From Clostridia bacterium (lineage in GTDB: Bacteria; Bacillota; Clostridia; Christensenellales; Borkfalkiaceae), in assembly GCA_017468085.1 (NCBI GenBank), contig JAFUJR010000027.1:1-64000 (forward strand): a DNA stretch of 64,000 nucleotides. Direction: 5' to 3'. Under the pieces are notes generated by a model that saw only the letters and a list, made by a program, of their open reading frames with translations, did no database searches and was not told where the DNA came from. Position 1 is the first letter of the stretch. Each line of letters starts with the position of its first letter. Shown here piece by piece: positions 41,391 through 51,145 of the stretch. The position numbers were made by a program, and so were the translations under genes.

Positions 41391-41417
41391 AAAAATTTCC
41401 CGTCCTTTTTTTCTTAT

Positions 41418-41446
41418 ATTATAAAATATCCATTTTATATTGTCAA
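41418..41446 (-). promoter_or_regulatory. Promoter of the GntR/LacI-type regulator
   Basis: On the minus strand, TTGACA (41446-41441), 17-bp spacer, TATAAT (41423-41418). Confidence 0.75.
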
Positions 41447-41454
41447 CGATTTTT

Positions 41455-41476
41455 TGAACCACTTAAACCACTTTTT
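41455..41476. promoter_or_regulatory. Candidate operator in the divergent intergenic region
   Basis: Direct repeat AACCACTT-A-AACCACTT just upstream of the regulator promoter and about 60 bp before the first +-strand signals of the glycan operon. The position suits control of both directions. The binding protein is inferred from location only. Confidence 0.4.
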
Positions 41477-41606
41477 CCGTTTTTGCTCTTGAATTTATAC
41501 GTATAGTATGATATTGTAATTATGCCGTTACACAGTGCGTACCCTTTTAACGTTTGGTTATAAGTACGCAATCGGCGAGATTTTTCCAAAAACAGAGGGG
41601 AAAGAA

Positions 41607-43658
41607 ATGGAGCTTAAACTTCAAAACGCAAGCGTTTGTTTTGATTTTCAACAAGGCGTGATCACGTCCTTATATTATAAAGGCGTAGAGATCTGCGCAA
41701 AGCCGTCAGACCTTTTTAATTTACGTTTGACGGATACGGAGGGGAATACCGTCGATTATTCTTCGCGGCAAGCAAATGCGGTGGACGTACAAGAGGACGG
41801 AAGAACCGTCGTCTATTCCGCTTTTCCCGAGGCGTTTTCCGTTACGTTTATTTTAAAGGAAACGGAAAAGGGGTTCACGGCGCGCGTGTCGGTGCAAAAC
41901 GGCACGGACAAAATTGTGGAACACGTTGAGGTTTGCCCGTTAATAGTCAAGCCCTTCCTCAAAAACGGCGGTATCGGCAAAATGCTTTTTCCTTATAACG
42001 AAGGCGTGCTCGTCGAGGACGACGATTTGCGCGCGCCTTGCCACTTACAGCATTTTGAGCCCGAATATCCCTCGATGGGTTCGTACGGAATGTTCCCGAA
42101 TATGGTGCAATCGCAATTTTTGGCGTACCTCTTTGACGGACGCGGCTTGTATATCGGCGCACACGATGAAAAGAGAGCGCCCAAGGCAATCGATTATTAC
42201 GCAATCGATAGCGAGAAAAATATCAAAATTGAATTTAGAACGTACTCGGGTAAGGGCTACGGCGAAGATTTTGCCACCGATTTCGACACCGTCTTTGAAT
42301 TTTTCGACGGGGATTGGCAGGACGGCGCGGACATTTATAAATCTTGGTTCTACGCGCATCTGCCCAAAGGTTTAAAAAAGATAAAGGACAACGCGGACTT
42401 GCCCGATTGGTATTACGATTTTCCCATCATCTTGACCTATCCCGTACGCGGATATCACGATATGGACGAAATGAAGCCCAATTCCCTTTTTCCGTACGTG
42501 AATATTTTGCCCTACGTCGATAAATTTTCTAAGGCGACGGGCGCAAAAATCATGGTGCTTTTGATGCATTGGGAGGGGACTGCGCCTTGGGCGCCCCCTT
42601 ACGTATTCCCGCCCTACGGCGGCGAAGAGGAATTTGACAAGCTCTTTCATGCGCTCAAAGATAAGGGGCATTTGCTCGGCGTATATTGCTCGGGCTTCTC
42701 GTTTACCGAACAGAGCAACCTTCTGCCCTCGTATGATTGCAAGGAAATGCTCAAAGACGAGGAAACGTTTAAGGCGTTTTGCGCGGGGCGCGACGGAAAG
42801 GTTTTGCACAGCAAAATCTGCGAAGGACAGCGCGTAGGCTACGATTTATGCGTGGCTTCGGATAAGGGCAAACAGATTTTGGACGAGGCGTATCAACCCT
42901 TGTTCGATAAGCGTCTGGATTACGTGCAGATACTCGACCAAAACCACGGCGGGGGTCAGTATTTCTGTTATTCGCGCGAGCATAATCATCCGCCCTGCGT
43001 AGGGCCTTGGATGACGACGGAAATGCAAAAATTGCTCAATGAATGGAACGAAAAGGCGGACGGTGCGCTCCTAGGCTGTGAATCGGCGGCAAGCGAGCCC
43101 TTTATGCCCAACCTCTTATTCTCGGACAACCGTTTCGAGCTTACGCATTTCATTGGTAAGGCTGTTCCGCTTTACGCGTATTTGTATCACGAATTTTTGC
43201 ACAATTTCATGGGTAATCAGGTCAGCGGACTTTTGCCTGCGGAAAGCTATCTTTATCGCCAAGCCTATTCTTTCGCGGCAGGGGATATGCCTACCCTCGT
43301 ATTAAGTCCCGCCGGCTGTATCCTTTCCAAGTGGGGGCAGCGCGACCTTACCGAGTTGCCCGTGGAAGAAGACGTTTTGCGCTTTATCAAAAATCTGCGC
43401 GACTTCTATATGGCAAACAAAGAAATTATGTGCAAGGGGAATATGATCAAGCCTTTGCCGTATACGACGGGCGCGGTAACCTACGCTTGCGAATACGGGC
43501 GTAGCTACGTCGCGGAAGAAGTGCTCTCTACCGCGTATGAGTTGGACGGTGAAAAAATGCAAATTTTCATCAACTACAACTTGGAAGAAAAAATCGTGGA
43601 ATGGAACGGAGAACGGATAGCCGTCCCTGCGCTGTCCGTCCTCAAAAAAACGCTGTAA
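41607..43658 (+). CDS. Putative glycoside hydrolase, DUF6259-like
   Basis: 683 residues, no signal peptide. The start at 41607 follows GAGGGGAAAG; the longer frame from 41535 lacks a binding site. The N-terminal half looks like the beta-supersandwich seen ahead of (beta/alpha)8 glycosidases (ASVCFDFQQGVITSLYY, IGAHDEKRAPKAIDYYA). From about residue 265, DWYYDFPIILTYPVRGYHD, MVLLMHWEGTAPWAPPYVFP and LGVYCSGFSF resemble the DUF6259 glycosidase-like barrel. YVQILDQNHGGGQYFCY and LLGCESAASEPFMPN contain candidate acidic catalytic residues. First gene of the operon after the divergent regulator; 29 bp to the next gene. Exact substrate unknown; a mannose- or galactose-containing glycan is inferred from the neighbours. 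Confidence 0.65.
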   Translation: MELKLQNASVCFDFQQGVITSLYYKGVEICAKPSDLFNLRLTDTEGNTVDYSSRQANAVDVQEDGRTVVYSAFPEAFSVTFILKETEKGFTARVSVQNGTDKIVEHVEVCPLIVKPFLKNGGIGKMLFPYNEGVLVEDDDLRAPCHLQHFEPEYPSMGSYGMFPNMVQSQFLAYLFDGRGLYIGAHDEKRAPKAIDYYAIDSEKNIKIEFRTYSGKGYGEDFATDFDTVFEFFDGDWQDGADIYKSWFYAHLPKGLKKIKDNADLPDWYYDFPIILTYPVRGYHDMDEMKPNSLFPYVNILPYVDKFSKATGAKIMVLLMHWEGTAPWAPPYVFPPYGGEEEFDKLFHALKDKGHLLGVYCSGFSFTEQSNLLPSYDCKEMLKDEETFKAFCAGRDGKVLHSKICEGQRVGYDLCVASDKGKQILDEAYQPLFDKRLDYVQILDQNHGGGQYFCYSREHNHPPCVGPWMTTEMQKLLNEWNEKADGALLGCESAASEPFMPNLLFSDNRFELTHFIGKAVPLYAYLYHEFLHNFMGNQVSGLLPAESYLYRQAYSFAAGDMPTLVLSPAGCILSKWGQRDLTELPVEEDVLRFIKNLRDFYMANKEIMCKGNMIKPLPYTTGAVTYACEYGRSYVAEEVLSTAYELDGEKMQIFINYNLEEKIVEWNGERIAVPALSVLKKTL

Positions 43659-43687
43659 CGCGGCAAACAACAAAAGGGGGAAACAAG

Positions 43688-46060
43688 GTGAACGCAAAAC
43701 GAAACATTCTTTTAAGCGCCATTCTTGCGGCGGGGATTTGCGGACTTGTCGGCGCGCATAGCGTAACGGCTTCCGCGACGGATACGGTTTTCAACTCTAT
43801 TCAAACTCAAATCCTTGCCGTCAACAACGAAAACTTAGATAACGGCAACGTTTTTGTTATGGAGCTTTCCGCAACTGATTATATGACCGCAACCGAGTGG
43901 AGCAACGGTGATTTTAAATGGCTCAACTGCGAGGATATCAACACGGAATTATCCAACCGCGGCGACGTGGATTTGACGAATAATAACCTTTGCAATATTC
44001 CGATGACGGAAAATCTCGAAAGCTATAATTTTGAGGATTATATTTACCTCGACGGCGTATCTCTTGCGGAATTTGGGCAAACGCACGCGTATAAACTGTT
44101 CGGTAATAAGCGCACGCGCGTCAATACTCTTTCCATCGACTTTGACGCAGGCGTTTTGCAGTCGGTCAGCCAAGTTACGGTTAAAGAGGGCTGTCTTTTG
44201 CCTACCTTGGAGTACGGTTATTTAGGGCAGGGCGATCCGTCCGCGCTTTTGGTTACGGAAACGGCTGTCTTTACCCGCATCGAGGGGAAATGGACGGATT
44301 TTTCGGGCTATGAAGAGGAAACGAAGTACGTTGCCGAGGATAAATATTTCGAGCGCAATTACGAAACGACGTATAAAGGACACGGCGCAACTCCCCTCGA
44401 CGGCTTTACCGACTTTTTTACAAAAAATCAAATCCAAGGCGAAAAGATAGACCATTTGGCGCTTTCTTCCGCGGCGAATACCGTTCAGGGCAGCTTGATG
44501 ATTTTGCAGTTGGATTTCCCCATCGACGCGACGAAATTCAATAAAATCAATCTGACCGTTTATACCAACTACGAACGTAGGCTTTGCACCTACAATGCGG
44601 ACAGTATCACGGAAACCTCGCTTGGAGAGCCTTTGGAGGAGTTTTCCGTCGGCGGCGGCTTATACTTTGAAATCAGCCTTTCTACTGCGTTATATGCAAA
44701 CGAAAACGGCGAAGTACGTACCGTCGTATTCCAATTCGTCGACGAGGGCAGAGTAGAGGCGGACGGTTCAAGACATCATTTCTTCTTTATGTCTTTCTAT
44801 TTAAGCAACGAGCCTATCCTCACCAAGGATTCCTTTATCCTCGGCGAAACGCAGACGGCGTACGAACTGACGCTCCGTTTCAATAAAACGGGCGGGGCAA
44901 GCGACGATATGCAGCTTGACCCGACGAAGGTGTTCGTCAACGGCGTGCCTTTCTCGGCGATTGAAACGGAATGCGCGGAAGCCACGGCGGCTTGGCGCGT
45001 CGTGCAGGGCGTATATCAAATCGACGTGCGCCTGCCCAAGAGCTACGAGGGCGCGGCGCAAATCAAAAACGCCGACCATAACTTCGTCGGCAACAGCATG
45101 GGCGTAAATAAGGGTTTGGTGTTCCCCAACGGCGACGTACTCGAAAAATCGTATGCCGCACATATCTACGAGGGCGAAAAAATCCTTGATTGCGAGCTTG
45201 CGACCCAATTTAAGACGGTGGAAATTCAGTCGGTTGGTTATCGTTACGAGGATACTAAAAACTTGCGTTTTACCTTGTATTTCGATCAGGAAATCACCTC
45301 ATCGCCCTATTACCACGCTTGTGAAAGAGAAAGCTGGCGCGAGGCGGAACTGACTAAGTCGGACGGCGATTTATACGATAGCGGCATTACCCAAATTTTT
45401 GTGAACGGCGGCTATAAATCTTCCTTACTCGACAGTATTGTCATCAACGGAAAAACGATTGGCGAATGGCACGCGCACGATGGCAATGCGCTTACCAACG
45501 TGCAAATCCATTACGGCAACACCGCGCTCAACTGCGTGGATATCATATTTGAAGCGGTAAGCCATAACACCTATGACGAAATAGACGCTTTGGTAAAGAG
45601 CGGCAACGGCATAACCGTCGAGGTGAAGGCGGGCTTTAAATTTATCAGCAATAAGGCGACGGCGAAAACGCAGACTTTCGTACTTGAAAACGGCGCGTTC
45701 CGTCAAACGCAAGCGCAAAAAGAGATTGCCGTTTACTTCAACGGCAAACCCGTCGAACAAGGGGATACGCTCGTGCTCAAAGCGCCCGTATCGGAAAAGA
45801 GCCTTGCCGTGGACGGCGTAGAGGATTATCAAGTTTCCACCAAGAAAAACGGAGAATACACTATCTACACCATTACCTACGGCGAAGGGGAGGTATTCCT
45901 CTTCCAAGTCAAGGGCGAACTTACGTCCTCCGTTCCGCAGGCAATCAAAACGGGCGGCGGGTGCGCCTCGGCAGTTAACGGAATATCCGCAATCAGCACC
46001 GCCTTATTGCTTGCGGTCATCGGCATTGTAAAGGGAGGGAAAAAGCATGAAGAAAACTAA
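43688..46060 (+). CDS. Large secreted protein with C-terminal anchor (locus family 1)
   Basis: 790 residues from the GTG at 43688, preceded by AGGGGG. A signal peptide (KRNILLSAILAAGICGLVGA, cut near TASA) is followed by about 720 beta-rich residues. The C-terminus has GGGCASAV, a membrane helix (ISAISTALLLAVIGIVK) and a KKHEEN tail, the tripartite form of a cell-surface sorting signal with a conserved-type Cys. It is a clear paralogue of the protein starting at 62457. Shared segments include TDYMTATEW/TDYMTAEEW, RVNTL-IDF and GVYQIDV followed by AAQIKNADHNFVGN/AAAIKNADNNFVGN. Both lie in glycan loci, so glycan binding at the surface is a reasonable inference. No enzyme motif was recognised. 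It overlaps the next gene by 14 bp. Confidence 0.75.
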   Translation: MNAKRNILLSAILAAGICGLVGAHSVTASATDTVFNSIQTQILAVNNENLDNGNVFVMELSATDYMTATEWSNGDFKWLNCEDINTELSNRGDVDLTNNNLCNIPMTENLESYNFEDYIYLDGVSLAEFGQTHAYKLFGNKRTRVNTLSIDFDAGVLQSVSQVTVKEGCLLPTLEYGYLGQGDPSALLVTETAVFTRIEGKWTDFSGYEEETKYVAEDKYFERNYETTYKGHGATPLDGFTDFFTKNQIQGEKIDHLALSSAANTVQGSLMILQLDFPIDATKFNKINLTVYTNYERRLCTYNADSITETSLGEPLEEFSVGGGLYFEISLSTALYANENGEVRTVVFQFVDEGRVEADGSRHHFFFMSFYLSNEPILTKDSFILGETQTAYELTLRFNKTGGASDDMQLDPTKVFVNGVPFSAIETECAEATAAWRVVQGVYQIDVRLPKSYEGAAQIKNADHNFVGNSMGVNKGLVFPNGDVLEKSYAAHIYEGEKILDCELATQFKTVEIQSVGYRYEDTKNLRFTLYFDQEITSSPYYHACERESWREAELTKSDGDLYDSGITQIFVNGGYKSSLLDSIVINGKTIGEWHAHDGNALTNVQIHYGNTALNCVDIIFEAVSHNTYDEIDALVKSGNGITVEVKAGFKFISNKATAKTQTFVLENGAFRQTQAQKEIAVYFNGKPVEQGDTLVLKAPVSEKSLAVDGVEDYQVSTKKNGEYTIYTITYGEGEVFLFQVKGELTSSVPQAIKTGGGCASAVNGISAISTALLLAVIGIVKGGKKHEEN

Positions 46061-48527
46061 ATTTGTGAAACGATTTGCTCCCGTGCTTTTCGCTTCCATG
46101 CTAACGCTCGCGGGTTGCAACGCCGGCACCGTCCTCAAAACGGGCAAATTCAGCGACGAGTTGCTTTATTTTAAAAGCTCCGACGAGAGCTTGGATATAT
46201 TCTTAAACGATTATTTTAAACGCCATTCGGGCTACGTTGACGAAAACGGAACGGATCAAAAGGTGAACAGCGTAACGGCGGGCGTCAACGCCGTACAGTT
46301 CTTTTGGCAGGAATGGAATTCCATGTCCTATTATTGGTTCAACAGCTACGACGGCTATAAAACGGACCGCATTAAGGGCATTCGCAAAATTCTGTCGAAT
46401 ATCCCCGTGGACGATTACGGCTACGTTTGGCAGGAAACGGACGCAGTGAGAGGGGCGTTATCCACCCCCGATCAGGGCGAACACAGAATGGGCTGGCCCT
46501 TCCCCAACGCTTCGCACACCGACAGCCAAGCCGTAAGCTGGGATTTCAACGGCGACTCCACCGAATCGGCTTGGACGAGCAGTTACAGCACGGACGGCGT
46601 TACGCACGACAATGCGGCAGAGGTGAAAAACGGTTTGTATACGACGGACGTCGAGGGGGTCAACAGCTTGGCGTTCACTTCCAATAAGTACGATTCCACC
46701 GTTTCCTATTTCAGCCCGCTTTTGGAAATCGATTTGCGTATGTACACGGCGGATTGCGAAAACATCGAAGATATCCTCGTGCATTACACTGCAAGCGATA
46801 CGGGTAAAGACGTTTGGAACACCGTTTCCGTCAAGGAAAAAGCGTTTATTTCCTACGAATTTACCCCCTCCTACGAGCATCTCATTTTCCTGCCTATGTA
46901 CGCGGAAGAAAATTGGAAATCCAATTACGAATTCGCGCCCGACGGCACTTACGAGGGCAATTATATCAAGCAGATCCGTATAGAGATAAAGGCGAAAGAG
47001 GGAACGGATTTCAGCGGTAAATTCGCGCTCAATTCCGTTCGCCCCGCGTTCGATACCCGCCACTCTAACAATAACTCCATTTTCATTTCCTCGTTGCGCA
47101 ACGATTACGATTACACGGGCGATATCGGGTATTTGAAAGAGAATATCACTAAGGCGCGCAAGGCGATGAATTTCTACATGCAGATGTACGATAAAAACCG
47201 CCGCCTCAACGACCAATCTTACCTCGTCGGGCACGAGGGGGATAAAACGGCAAGGGACAGCGTGCTCCGCACCGCAACCTCTCTTTCCAACGGCTATTGG
47301 GATATTTCCTTTATGCCGAAATTCGATTTTCAATCGAATATGTATTTTTACAAGGCGCTCGTCGATTTGGCGTATTTAGAGGGGATTCTTGACGCGCAGG
47401 GCGTTTCCGTCGATAAAGGGGAAGCAACCGTCAAGACGGCGGACAGAAATTACAATTTCGGTACGAGCGAATATACTTACGACGAGGCTTCGCTTACCGA
47501 GCTTGCAAACGGCGTGCTTGCCGAGCTTAGAAAATCCACAAGCGCGGACGGTACGGGCTTCTGGGACGCGGAAACGGGTCGCTTCGTCGCAGGCTATGCC
47601 GAAAAGGAAAACAAGTGGTACGACTACGGCTACGTCATGTGGAACTTAGAGGCGATTTATTACGGAATCGCCAACGAAACGCAGGCGAAATCGATTATGG
47701 ATTGGGTCAGCGGCGCAAGGACGGTAGAAAAGGATAAATTCGGCTCGCAGGGCGAGGATATTTATTATTACGAATTCGCGCCCCGTACCAACACGTACAG
47801 CGAAGCGGATCAAAAAGACAACTCCATTTTCACGGGGCATTATAAAAACGACGACATGGTATACGGCAAAACGCAGGTGCAAAACGGCGGCGCAATCATG
47901 TACGTTTCCTTCTTCGATTTGATGGCAAGGGTCAACGTTTACGGCGCGAACGACGCGTTCAGCCGTCTGCTCTCCATTAAAGATTGGTATATGGATATAT
48001 ACGATTATTACGTGCAGAGCGAAAATTACGGCGTCAGCCCTGACCGTTTCTATTGGGATTATTATCAAAAATCGCAGTGGAAAGGACAGTACGTTCCTCT
48101 GCAAAACGGCATTAAAGGCGCGCAAGAACGCGGCGGCGATTCCAGCGGCGTGTTGGGTATCGACGGGGAATTCTTAGAATCCTTCTTAATGGTTTCGGCA
48201 ATTCCTTACGGTTTCTTCGGCATGGATACTGCGGACGGAAACACCTTAAAAATTTCGCCGTCCTTGCCCGATAAGCTTAGCTATTGGGGGATGGAAAATC
48301 TCTCTTTCAATAAGGTGAAATACGATTTGACGATAGAGAAAAACTCGCTGAAAATCGACTGCGTACGCGGCAATGCGACGGGTCTGCAAGTGCAGGTTTC
48401 GTTGCCTACCGCTAAGGAAAATCCCACCGTTTACGTAAACGGCGTACAAACGAATAATTATACGGTGAAGGACGGAAAGGTTACCTTGCTCGTACCACTT
48501 GCTGCCCTCACGGTTGAAGTAAAATAA
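46047..48527 (+). CDS. Lipoprotein with (alpha/alpha)6-barrel glycosidase-like domain
   Basis: 826 residues. Lipobox LTLAGC gives lipid-modified Cys24, so it sits on the outer face of the membrane. Residues about 150-330 are beta-rich (carbohydrate-binding-like, with SWDFNGDSTESAWTS and LEIDLRMYTADCENIED). Residues about 345-760 are helical with the spacing of six-hairpin glycosidases (IFISSLRNDYDYTGDIGYLK, YDYGYVMWNLEAIYYGIAN and ERGGDSSGVLGIDGEFLES). The last 60 residues form the usual small beta domain (GNTLKISPSLPDKL, then YDLTIEKNSLKID). This fits GH78/GH63/GH94-like folds, but the family is not certain and the catalytic acids are not assigned. It probably trims glycans before import by the following ABC system. 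Confidence 0.65.
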   Translation: MKKTKFVKRFAPVLFASMLTLAGCNAGTVLKTGKFSDELLYFKSSDESLDIFLNDYFKRHSGYVDENGTDQKVNSVTAGVNAVQFFWQEWNSMSYYWFNSYDGYKTDRIKGIRKILSNIPVDDYGYVWQETDAVRGALSTPDQGEHRMGWPFPNASHTDSQAVSWDFNGDSTESAWTSSYSTDGVTHDNAAEVKNGLYTTDVEGVNSLAFTSNKYDSTVSYFSPLLEIDLRMYTADCENIEDILVHYTASDTGKDVWNTVSVKEKAFISYEFTPSYEHLIFLPMYAEENWKSNYEFAPDGTYEGNYIKQIRIEIKAKEGTDFSGKFALNSVRPAFDTRHSNNNSIFISSLRNDYDYTGDIGYLKENITKARKAMNFYMQMYDKNRRLNDQSYLVGHEGDKTARDSVLRTATSLSNGYWDISFMPKFDFQSNMYFYKALVDLAYLEGILDAQGVSVDKGEATVKTADRNYNFGTSEYTYDEASLTELANGVLAELRKSTSADGTGFWDAETGRFVAGYAEKENKWYDYGYVMWNLEAIYYGIANETQAKSIMDWVSGARTVEKDKFGSQGEDIYYYEFAPRTNTYSEADQKDNSIFTGHYKNDDMVYGKTQVQNGGAIMYVSFFDLMARVNVYGANDAFSRLLSIKDWYMDIYDYYVQSENYGVSPDRFYWDYYQKSQWKGQYVPLQNGIKGAQERGGDSSGVLGIDGEFLESFLMVSAIPYGFFGMDTADGNTLKISPSLPDKLSYWGMENLSFNKVKYDLTIEKNSLKIDCVRGNATGLQVQVSLPTAKENPTVYVNGVQTNNYTVKDGKVTLLVPLAALTVEVK

Positions 48528-48545
48528 AAAAGGAAGGGAAAAATT

Positions 48546-50168
48546 ATGAAAAAAATCAAACTCGCATCCATCGCTTTGGGCTGTCTTTTGGCGACGGCGT
48601 CCGTCGGCTTGACCGCTTGCGGCGGCAACAGCGCGGATAATATCGTCGACGATTATTACAGAATTAAAATCGCCTGCCAAACGGACTCGTCCGAACAGCA
48701 GGTCGTAAAGGCGTTGATAAGCGCGTATCAAGCCAAAAATCCAAACACGAAAATCGAGGTCGTACCCTTTACGGACACCGACTTCGAAGTGGTGATGAAG
48801 GGTTACGCACAAGACCCTACCCGTTCTCCCCACATCATTTGGACGGCGGATTATTGCCACGCAGGCTGGCATAAATATTTTATCGATTTAAGACCTTTTT
48901 ACGAAGCGTCTGCGGAAACCGATTACAGCCTTTTCTACGAGGCGATGCTCGACGCCGCAAGTTTATACGGCAAATTCAAGCCCACCAAAAATTACACGGG
49001 CGAGTTTAGAAGCGACGACTTGGACGAATCGGACGGTAAAGAGCACTACCGCAACCACTCCGAATACGGCTTATATTACGCCCCCAGAGATTACAATAAG
49101 CCCGCCGTTATTTGCAACACCTACCTCTTTGAAAAGTTGGATAAGCAATACGCGGAATATTACCAAGCGCAAGAGGGGACGGCGTTTACGGGCGTTTCCA
49201 CGACGGACAGATTAAACGACATCGTGGCGGGCAACGATTGGGACGAAGTTACCGACTTGTTCGCATTTGCGAAAATGATTGCAGAGCGCGTTACCTACGT
49301 TAGAGATTATGCGTTAGACGTTACGGAAGACGACGCTGTAAAAAGATTTTGGGGGGATAAGACGGCTCTCGATATGAAGATGGATTGGGAACCCGTTTAC
49401 ACCACGATTTTGTCCGCGATGGGCGTGGATACCGTCATTAAGGAAGACGGTAAATTGGCGCTGACGGAAAATAAAGAAATTTTCCAGACCCTCAACGATT
49501 ATCTCTACCCCGACGGCGTTACCGACAAGCAGGGCAAATCCCACCTTTGTTTTTCCAGCGATTCCGACGTCGACTTTACAAACGGTCTTAACTTTATGCG
49601 CGTGGACTCCCGTCCGCCCGTACCCGGTTTTAGAAAGGCGCTTGCGGAAAAATACGGCGAGAATAAAAACTATTTGCAAACCATCTCCATCCCCACGGAC
49701 GCAATTGCGGCAGGTAATTCGGGTTACGCCATTTTCAACCGCTATCAAGGCAAGACGGTTACCTTAAAGAGCACGGGCGAAAAGAAAACTTACGAAGATA
49801 TTTGTTGGGATTTCTTGAAATTTATGCTCTCTAAGGAAGGGCAGGAAGTTGCAGGCGCAACCGGCAACAATATTCCTATTCTCAAATCCCTTTACAACGC
49901 AGAAAGCAACGGCGGCGTAGAGCCTGCTTGGAGAAGCGTGGAAAGCCTTGAGGGTATGGATCACGACGCATGGGTGGCGGGCGACGACCTCGTACAGGAT
50001 TGGTACAACGTGTACACCGAGCAAAAGAGATACGGCTTTAGAAGTAGCGTACAGAGCTTCTTCACGAATTTGATGAAAGAAAACTACGGCATGGGCTCGT
50101 TGGATAAACTCATTTCCAGCACCAACGATATGTATAATAACCGCAAACCGGAAAACGCCCTTCGTTAA
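48546..50168 (+). CDS. Extracellular solute-binding lipoprotein of CUT1 ABC importer
   Basis: 540 residues. Lipobox GLTAC gives Cys25. The mature protein has the family-1 sugar-binding pattern: YRIKIACQTDSSEQQVVKALI, IEVVPFTDTDFEVVMK, SPHIIWTADYCHAGWHKYFI, then SGYAIFNRYQGKTV and WDFLKFMLSKEGQEVAG. The large size (usually about 420-450) is due to insertions, notably residues 130-190. It delivers an oligosaccharide to the two permeases downstream. AAGGAAGGG precedes the ATG. The ligand is presumably a fragment made by the neighbouring glycosidases. Confidence 0.92.
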   Translation: MKKIKLASIALGCLLATASVGLTACGGNSADNIVDDYYRIKIACQTDSSEQQVVKALISAYQAKNPNTKIEVVPFTDTDFEVVMKGYAQDPTRSPHIIWTADYCHAGWHKYFIDLRPFYEASAETDYSLFYEAMLDAASLYGKFKPTKNYTGEFRSDDLDESDGKEHYRNHSEYGLYYAPRDYNKPAVICNTYLFEKLDKQYAEYYQAQEGTAFTGVSTTDRLNDIVAGNDWDEVTDLFAFAKMIAERVTYVRDYALDVTEDDAVKRFWGDKTALDMKMDWEPVYTTILSAMGVDTVIKEDGKLALTENKEIFQTLNDYLYPDGVTDKQGKSHLCFSSDSDVDFTNGLNFMRVDSRPPVPGFRKALAEKYGENKNYLQTISIPTDAIAAGNSGYAIFNRYQGKTVTLKSTGEKKTYEDICWDFLKFMLSKEGQEVAGATGNNIPILKSLYNAESNGGVEPAWRSVESLEGMDHDAWVAGDDLVQDWYNVYTEQKRYGFRSSVQSFFTNLMKENYGMGSLDKLISSTNDMYNNRKPENALR

Positions 50169-50181
50169 TTAGGAGTAAATT

Positions 50182-51144
50182 ATGAACGAACAGATCACTC
50201 GGGCGCAACCGAATAGAAAGAAGTTAAGCGTAGGCAAGTTCTTAAAAAAGAACCTGCCTTGCTGGCTTTACGTTTTGCCCGTAATGTTGGGGCTATTGTT
50301 ATTTACGCTCGTACCGATGGTAACCTCCCTCGTCTTTGCGTTCAACGACTATAACCCCTACGATCCCGACCCAGCTTATCAGCTTACCAACTTCGGGATT
50401 CAGCATTTCCAATACTTATTAAGCCCAAAAGGGGAGCTGTTCCCCATCTTAAAATCGCTGTACGTAACTTTCCGTTACGTCATCGTCAGCTTGACGTTGC
50501 AAATCGTCGGCTCGTATTGCGTCGCCCTTTTCTTAAATCAGCAGACGAAAGGGGTAGGGGCGTTCCGTATCGTCTATTATCTGCCCAACTTGATCCCTGC
50601 CGTGGCGGGTACTCTGCTTTGGAAGGATATTTTAAAACCGGACACGACGGGCTACATAAACATGATACTCAACACCCTTAATTTGCCCCTTTGTCCATTT
50701 TACAGCAGTCCGGAAACGGTTTTGCCCACCATGCTCTTTACGGGCGTATTCTCGTGGGGCGGTACGGCGGTCATGTGGCTGGCGCAAATGCAAAACGTAC
50801 CTAAGGAAATGTACGAGTCTGCCGACTTGGACGGCGCAAATTATTTTTGGAAGACCTTCCGCATCACCATTCCTATGACGACGTCGATGCTGTTCTACGT
50901 CATCGTAACCAGCGTTATCGGCGGCATTCAGCAGTTCTCGGGCGTATATCCTCTCTTGGGCGTGGCAGGGGACGAGGTTCGCTTTATCGTCGTTAAAATT
51001 TACGAATTCGCTTACGACCCGGCATACGACTTCGGTATGAGCCGTGCCTGCGCCCTTTCGTGGATTTTATTCGTGATTATCGGCAGTTTGACCGCCGTTA
51101 TGTTCAAAACGAGCGGTTGGGTGTACTACGGAGAGGAGGTGTAA
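50182..51144 (+). CDS. CUT1 sugar ABC transporter permease, MalF type
   Basis: 320 residues, six to seven helices. The binding-protein-dependent permease motif is MYESADLDGANYFWKTFRITIPM (given as MYESADLDGA plus the following helix), the EAA loop that docks the ATPase. LPCWLYVLPVMLGLLLFTLV is the first helix. It pairs with the gene 1 bp downstream. TTAGGAG lies 8 bases before the ATG. Confidence 0.94.
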   Translation: MNEQITRAQPNRKKLSVGKFLKKNLPCWLYVLPVMLGLLLFTLVPMVTSLVFAFNDYNPYDPDPAYQLTNFGIQHFQYLLSPKGELFPILKSLYVTFRYVIVSLTLQIVGSYCVALFLNQQTKGVGAFRIVYYLPNLIPAVAGTLLWKDILKPDTTGYINMILNTLNLPLCPFYSSPETVLPTMLFTGVFSWGGTAVMWLAQMQNVPKEMYESADLDGANYFWKTFRITIPMTTSMLFYVIVTSVIGGIQQFSGVYPLLGVAGDEVRFIVVKIYEFAYDPAYDFGMSRACALSWILFVIIGSLTAVMFKTSGWVYYGEEV

Positions 51145-51145
51145 T

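Noticed and set aside
41535..41606. Upstream start (41535) for the DUF6259-like gene
   Set aside because: There is no binding site there, and the extra residues do not look like a signal peptide. The ATG at 41607 has GAGGGGAAAG.
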